This document shows positions 59,362 to 64,000 of a stretch of 64,000 nucleotides of DNA, piece after piece. The notes under the pieces are model-generated. The model was not told where the DNA came from, searched no databases, and worked only from the letters and a program-made list of their open reading frames with translations. The position numbers were made by a program, and so were the translations under genes. Source of the stretch: Acuticoccus sp039034015 (GTDB taxonomy: Bacteria; Pseudomonadota; Alphaproteobacteria; Rhizobiales; Amorphaceae); contig JBCCBM010000004.1 in NCBI GenBank assembly GCA_039034015.1, positions 1 through 64,000 of the forward strand, given 5' to 3'. The first letter of the stretch is position 1, and each line of letters starts with the position of its first letter.

Positions 59362-62300
59362 CTATTCGGCGGGGGCGGGCTCGGCGACCGGCGCATTGCG
59401 CTCGGCCATTGTGGGCGATCTTACGCGCATAAAGACGGCGTAGAGGATTGGGACGACGCCGAGCGTAAGCACCGTGCCAACCGCAAGGCCGAATGCGACC
59501 ACCGAGGCAAAGCCATAGAAGAGGGGGTCGCGGGATAAGATGAGCGGCATCAAGCCCAGAACGGTGGTGATCACCGTCATCAGGATGGGGCGAAGGCGGC
59601 GCACGCACGCCTCCACGATGGCCTCAAGGTCGTCGGTCCCGGCGGCGCGCTCAAGGTCGATGCGGTCGATGAGAACAATGGCGTTGTTCAAGATGATGCC
59701 GAAGAGCGCCAAAATGCCAAGGATCGGCATGAAGCCAAAATTGGCCTGCATCACGTGGACGCCGAGCGCGACGCCGCAAATCACAAGCGGCATGGTGAGA
59801 AGCACCACCAGCGCTTTGCGGAACGAGTTGAACTGCGCAATCAACAAAATGCCGATGAGCGCCAGACACAAGGGGAAGTTGGCGGCAAGCGAGCTGCTGC
59901 CCTCCGCCGAGTCCTGAACGACGCCGGTGATGCGCACCTGATGGCCGGGCGGCAATGCTGCCCCCAAAACATCCAAATCGGCGCGGATGATGGCGGCAAT
60001 GTCCTCCGCGGCCATCGCAAAGGACTTTCCTTCCACCGTCACCGCACGGGCAAGGTCTTGGCGCTCAATGCGCGAAAAACCGCCGACGACCTCAATCGTC
60101 GCCACCTGTGAGAGCGGCACGGTGCGCCCGCCCTCGGTGGGGATGGGGAGCGTTTCAAGCCGTGACGGGTCGGTGCGAAGGTCCACCTCACCGCGGGCGA
60201 TGATGGGGATCGTGTCATCCCCCTCGCGAAACTCGGTCACCATCTCGCCCGACACCGTGCGGGAGAGGGCACTTGCGATGGCGGCCGACGTCACCCCCGC
60301 ATCGCGCGCGCGGTTCTGGTCCACCGCAATCACCAGGCGCGGCACACGGTTTTCCCAATCGTGGGAGATGTCGTAGGCCTCTGGGACGCGCGCCAAGAGC
60401 GCCTCAATGTCCGCGGCGGTGTTGAGGAGCACGTCAGGATCGGGGCCCGAGACCTCCACCTCGATGACGTTGGAATCGGCAGGCCCCAAAAACATCTTTG
60501 CAATTGCCGAGCGCACGTCCGGAAACTCACCATCGATGAGTGCGCGCAGTTCGCCGATCGCACGGTCCATCGTTCCAACGTCCGAGACGTTCAACACCAT
60601 GAATGCGCGGTTCGGCGCCGGGTCCACCGGGGTGAGCGAGAGGACGAACCGGGGCCCGCCCGTCCCCACATAGGCGACAAAACTCTCCATCCAGTCGAAC
60701 GCGGCCCCGTCGATGGCGGCCATCACGTCCTGCATCACGGCGTCGGTGCGGTCGGTGGTGACGCCGGCCGGAAGGTCGATGTAGGCAAGGATCTGCGCGC
60801 GATCGCTGTCGGGGAAGAATTTTTGCGGCGCCGTTGCCATGCCAAACACGCCGAGCGCCAGCGCGGCGATGGTGCCGATGAGGAACAGGATGCGCCGCTT
60901 CAGCGCCGTTTTCAGGACCGCGCGATAGCTGGCCTTGATGGGGTCGAACGCCCGCTCGTTGATGGGGCGGCGTGCGTGAGGGTCCGGCGCCTTCAAAAAG
61001 CGGTGGCACAGGATCGGCGTTAGCGTCATCGCCATCAGCCAGCTGATGGAGAGCGAGAGCGCCACAACGATCGAGATGGAGCGCGTGTACTCCCCGCTTT
61101 CATGGGGGGCGAGCATCAGCGGCAAAAACACGAGGATTGTGGTGGCCGTGGAGGCAAGCAGCGGGAACGCGAGTTCTTTGCCCACACCCTTCAGCGCGTC
61201 GTCACGGGAAGCCCCCTCGCCAAGGCGGCGGCGAAAATCCTCCGCCACCACAATGCCGTTGTCGACGAAGAGGCCAAGCGCGATGACGAGCGTTGCAAGG
61301 CTCATCCGCTCCAACGAGACGCCGAAAAGGCCAAAGAGCGCGACCGTTGCCAGCATCACCGTCGGCACAATGGCGCCCACAATCAGCCCCGAGCGCACCC
61401 CAAGAAGCAAGATCACCACGCCGCACACAAGCAGGATTGTTTGAAACACATTGGCGGTGACGCCGAAGACGGCCGTCTGCACCTGCTCGGCCTGGTCGGT
61501 CACAAGTTTGACCGACGCGCCCACCGGAAGGCCCGCTTCAAGCTCGGCAAGGGCCGCCTTCAGCCGCGGCGCAAAGTTGAGGACGCGCGTGCCGTCCAGC
61601 ATGGTGACCGCGAGCACCACTGCGCGCTCACCATCCACATAGGCGCGTTCGGGCGGGGAGGTCATCGGCACGCGGTGGATCGTGGCAATGTCGCGAAGGG
61701 GGAGCATCTGGCCGCCCGCGGTGGGGATCAGCGTTTCCCTGAGGGCAGAAAGGGCGGCAAGATCGCCCGTCGGCTCAATCACCAGCGAGAGCGCGCCCAT
61801 GTCGATGGTGCCGCCGGGGCGGATGATGTTGCGCGCGGCGATCGCCGCCGTCACCCGCTCGGCCGACAGGCCCTTTTGCGCAAGGCGGGCCTCATCAAGG
61901 CGCACCTCAATCCGCTCCGGCACGACGCCCAGAAGGTCAATGCGCTTCACGCCTTCCACCGCGTAAAGCCGGTCGCGAAGGTGGGCGGCCATGTCCTCAA
62001 TCTCGCCAAGGGCGTAGCCGGGGGCAATGAGCGCTGCGGTGAGGACGGCAACATCGCCCACCTCATCCTGGATGATCGGTTCGCCCGCCCCGGCGGGAAG
62101 CGCGGCGCGGGCGGCCTCCACCTGGTCGCGCAGCTCGTCCCACACCTGGTCGAGGGCGGTGACGTTGGACGCGGCTGTCGCGCGCACAATGGAGAGGCCG
62201 GGGAGGGACGAACTTTCCACCTCGTCCACCGCCGCCACCTGGCGCACCGCGCGCTCAATGGGTTTTGTGACCAGCCGCTCAATCCGCTCTGGCGTGAGGC

Positions 62301-62454
62301 CCGGATAGCTGACGCTCACCACCGCCTCGCGGATGGTGATCTTTGGGTCTTCGAGCGCAGGGAGGGTGTTGTAGGCGATGAGGCCGAGCGCCATCATCAC
62401 GGCCACCACCGCGAACACAATCCGCGCGTTGGCGTTGGCAAGGGCGGTGAGCAT
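59362..62454 (-). CDS. RND-family efflux transporter, inner-membrane pump
   Basis: A 1030-residue AcrB/AcrD/AcrF-type proton-driven pump with 12 helices and two large periplasmic loops. It starts MLTALANANARIVFAVVAVM, followed by EDPKITIREAVVSVSYPGLT; the central proton-relay helix reads LVIALGLFVDNGIVVAEDFR with an Asp, and LLASTATTILVFLPLMLAPH lies in the amphipathic connecting region. Later come GIILNNAIVLIDRIDLERAA and FVDNGI-like repeats in the second half. With the adaptor encoded just upstream and an outer-membrane channel (not in this window) it would expel drugs, metabolites or lipids; the substrate is unknown. Confidence 0.9.
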   Translation of the reverse strand: MLTALANANARIVFAVVAVMMALGLIAYNTLPALEDPKITIREAVVSVSYPGLTPERIERLVTKPIERAVRQVAAVDEVESSSLPGLSIVRATAASNVTALDQVWDELRDQVEAARAALPAGAGEPIIQDEVGDVAVLTAALIAPGYALGEIEDMAAHLRDRLYAVEGVKRIDLLGVVPERIEVRLDEARLAQKGLSAERVTAAIAARNIIRPGGTIDMGALSLVIEPTGDLAALSALRETLIPTAGGQMLPLRDIATIHRVPMTSPPERAYVDGERAVVLAVTMLDGTRVLNFAPRLKAALAELEAGLPVGASVKLVTDQAEQVQTAVFGVTANVFQTILLVCGVVILLLGVRSGLIVGAIVPTVMLATVALFGLFGVSLERMSLATLVIALGLFVDNGIVVAEDFRRRLGEGASRDDALKGVGKELAFPLLASTATTILVFLPLMLAPHESGEYTRSISIVVALSLSISWLMAMTLTPILCHRFLKAPDPHARRPINERAFDPIKASYRAVLKTALKRRILFLIGTIAALALGVFGMATAPQKFFPDSDRAQILAYIDLPAGVTTDRTDAVMQDVMAAIDGAAFDWMESFVAYVGTGGPRFVLSLTPVDPAPNRAFMVLNVSDVGTMDRAIGELRALIDGEFPDVRSAIAKMFLGPADSNVIEVEVSGPDPDVLLNTAADIEALLARVPEAYDISHDWENRVPRLVIAVDQNRARDAGVTSAAIASALSRTVSGEMVTEFREGDDTIPIIARGEVDLRTDPSRLETLPIPTEGGRTVPLSQVATIEVVGGFSRIERQDLARAVTVEGKSFAMAAEDIAAIIRADLDVLGAALPPGHQVRITGVVQDSAEGSSSLAANFPLCLALIGILLIAQFNSFRKALVVLLTMPLVICGVALGVHVMQANFGFMPILGILALFGIILNNAIVLIDRIDLERAAGTDDLEAIVEACVRRLRPILMTVITTVLGLMPLILSRDPLFYGFASVVAFGLAVGTVLTLGVVPILYAVFMRVRSPTMAERNAPVAEPAPAE

Positions 62455-62456
62455 TG

Positions 62457-63998
62457 TTAGTCCTCCAGCGCCGCAAGGACGGCGCCGGCGTCGACATCGA
62501 GCTCCTCAAACCGCTGCGGCCCTTCGCCAAGGAGGGTGACCGTTTGCCCGTCCCGCAGGAAGGCGGCGCCGCGCACCGCAAGGGCGGTTCCAGCCGGCAC
62601 ATCGAGCGCCACAATCGCCGCATCATCGGAGAAGCTGAGGACCTGCACCGGTTGGCGCCGCGCCGTTGCTTGGTCGCCGGCCCCGCGCGCCAGGGTGAAG
62701 ACGAACGCCTCGTCCCCGCGCCCCATCACCACAGCGCTGTGCGGCAGGCGCACGCCCTTTGTGCCCGTCGCAACGTTGAGGGCGATGCGCCGGGTCGCAC
62801 CGGGGCGCAGGCCCTCCGCGTCCGAAAGGTCGAGGGTGACGGGGAAGGTTGCCTCGCCCGCGCGGCGGGAGCCGATCTCGCTGATGACAGCGCGAACCGG
62901 CGCCTGGCCGCCCAAAAGCGTGTGCGCCTCGCCAACCGTGAGCTCCGCCACAATCCCTTCCGGCACCGCAACGACCGCCTCAAGGGTTCCGCTCGCGTCC
63001 TCGATCTCGAAGACGGGCGCGCCGGCGGCCACCACCTCGGAGGCCTCGGCGCGCTGGGCGGCGATCCGGCCCTCATAGGGCGCGCGCAAGACGGTGTCGG
63101 CGAGGGTGTCCTTGGCCCGGCTGAGCGCGCTTTTGGCCGCGTTCACCCGGGCGGTTGCGGTTTCCATCGCGGCTCTGGCGTTGTCGACGGCGGCCTCCGA
63201 TTCCACTTGCCGCTCGAAAAGGGTGCGCTTGCGCGAAAAGGTGGCGGTTGCCTCGCGAAGCCGGGCCTCGGCCTCCAAAAGGCCCGCCCGCCGTTCCTCC
63301 ACGGCAAGTGCAGTTGCGGTCTCATCAAGCCGGGCAAGAACCTCTCCGGCCGCAACGCGGGCGCCCACACGGGTTGTGACCGCCGCGATGGTGCCTGAAA
63401 TTTCAAAGGCGAGCGGGGCGCGATCGGCCGCGCGCACGGTCGCGGTGAACTCGCGGGCGAGGGTTCTGGTGCCAGCGTCCGCCAACCGCACCCAGGCGAC
63501 GGGGCGGGCAATCTGTGTGGGTGCGGCGGCCGGCGGCGCGGGCGCGGCTGGGGCGGGCAGGCGCGTGAAGATGGCGGACGTCGGCGCGATGGCGGGCCCC
63601 GCGTGCAGCACAGCGGGGTAGGCGATGGCGGCCCGCTCGCCGGCGACAACGCCGGGGGCGATCGATGCTCCGGCGATCGCAACGCTGAGCCCCAGTGCTG
63701 CCCCTTGCGCCGCGCCAAGCACCCCGCCGCCAAGGCGCGACAATGGCGTCGGGCGCGCGCGCCGTGCGAGCGGCCGGCCGAGCACAAACCCCAACGCGAG
63801 GAACGCGACAAACGCCAAAAGCGCGGCGATGGCGGTGCTGGGCAGCGGTGTGGTCGCCGCAAGGTCGGCCAGCGCGTCCGACCCCATCGCAAACCGCCAC
63901 ACCAACACGGCGGCCAGCGTTGCAACGAGGCCCGCCACGCGCACCCGAACGCCGCGAAGGACGCCGAGCACGGCAAACACCACCACGAACGCTGCCAT
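62457..63998 (-). CDS. CvpA-like membrane domain fused to an RND membrane-fusion (adaptor) protein
   Basis: A protein of at least 513 residues. Residues 1-115 are hydrophobic with about four helices and resemble the CvpA/colicin-V-production family: VFAVLGVLRGVRVRVAGLVA, then LLAFVAFLALGFVLGRPLAR and PLSRLGGGVLGAAQGAALGL. After a Pro/Ala-rich linker (RLPAPAAPAPPAAAPTQIAR), residues from about 180 form a standard HlyD/AcrA adaptor: SGTIAAVTTRVGARVAAGEV (lipoyl half), a coiled-coil hairpin, DTLADTVLRAPYEGRIAAQR and the beta-barrel region. The adaptor usually has only one anchor or a lipid. The ATG at 63998 is two bases from the window edge, and CvpA proteins normally start a few residues earlier, so the true start may lie outside. 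Confidence 0.75.
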   Translation of the reverse strand: MAAFVVVFAVLGVLRGVRVRVAGLVATLAAVLVWRFAMGSDALADLAATTPLPSTAIAALLAFVAFLALGFVLGRPLARRARPTPLSRLGGGVLGAAQGAALGLSVAIAGASIAPGVVAGERAAIAYPAVLHAGPAIAPTSAIFTRLPAPAAPAPPAAAPTQIARPVAWVRLADAGTRTLAREFTATVRAADRAPLAFEISGTIAAVTTRVGARVAAGEVLARLDETATALAVEERRAGLLEAEARLREATATFSRKRTLFERQVESEAAVDNARAAMETATARVNAAKSALSRAKDTLADTVLRAPYEGRIAAQRAEASEVVAAGAPVFEIEDASGTLEAVVAVPEGIVAELTVGEAHTLLGGQAPVRAVISEIGSRRAGEATFPVTLDLSDAEGLRPGATRRIALNVATGTKGVRLPHSAVVMGRGDEAFVFTLARGAGDQATARRQPVQVLSFSDDAAIVALDVPAGTALAVRGAAFLRDGQTVTLLGEGPQRFEELDVDAGAVLAALED

Positions 63999-64000
63999 CA

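Noticed and set aside
12..64000. CRISPR arrays, rRNA or tRNA genes
   Set aside because: No regularly spaced repeats and no conserved RNA gene segments were seen; inverted repeats found are isolated hairpins.

Overview
The window comes from a GC-rich alphaproteobacterium capable of bacteriochlorophyll-based phototrophy, most likely of the Hyphomicrobiales/Rhodobacterales type. The evidence is the alphaproteobacterial arm of a photosynthesis gene cluster (PGC) in the order bchFNBHLM-lhaA-puhABC-orf-acsF-puhE-hemA, the regulators ppaA/aerR and ppsR/crtJ, an 'animal-type' 5-aminolevulinate synthase, and short GAGCG-type intergenic palindromes of the kind common in rhizobial genomes. AcsF is the oxygen-dependent cyclase, so pigment synthesis can run with oxygen present. 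All taxon statements are inference from gene content. No tRNA, rRNA or CRISPR array was seen.

Layout. 1-265: nested insertion-sequence remnants (the right end of an IS630-type element inserted into the 5' end of an IS5-type transposase gene). 266-793: no recognisable gene. 794-16332 (minus strand): one tightly coupled superoperon for chlorophyll synthesis and reaction-centre assembly, read from a promoter with two PpsR/CrtJ-type sites at 16388-16492. 16570-18901: ppaA and ppsR, reading away. The PGC stops there: no bchP/G, crt, bchCXYZ or puf genes follow, so the cluster is split. 19134-22046: a multi-membrane-span patatin-like protein. 22276-24321: methylglyoxal synthase and, convergent to it, the two subunits of an aconitase-X-type dehydratase. 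24412-32121: a LacI-type regulator and a polyol uptake and oxidation operon of smoEFGK-smoS-mtlK type. 32189-38633: histidine utilisation (hutC-like, hutF, hutI, hutH, hutU) around a perfect 18-bp operator; hutG is absent.

38842-50545 (minus strand): a ten-gene operon joining a CaiB/BaiF CoA-transferase, a small HTH/coiled-coil protein, ATP-dependent hydantoinase/oxoprolinase subunits A and B, two N-carbamoylsarcosine-amidase-like hydrolases, a ribose-type ABC importer and a Sua5/YrdC-domain protein. Divergent from it are an HMG-CoA-lyase-family gene and an FCD-type GntR regulator. The best working model is uptake and stepwise opening of a cyclic ureide (N-methylhydantoin-like) compound, but the substrate, and the role of the Sua5-like protein in a catabolic operon, are unknown. 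This is the most interesting system in the window.

52182-57233 (minus strand): an amino-acid ABC importer (aapJQMP type) with a proline-racemase-family enzyme whose two catalytic cysteines are replaced by Ser and Thr. 57405-58904: choline sulfatase. 58904-59361: a gene-free stretch packed with perfect hairpins. 59362-63998 (minus strand): an RND efflux pump and its periplasmic adaptor, the adaptor carrying a CvpA-like membrane domain at its N terminus and running to the window edge.
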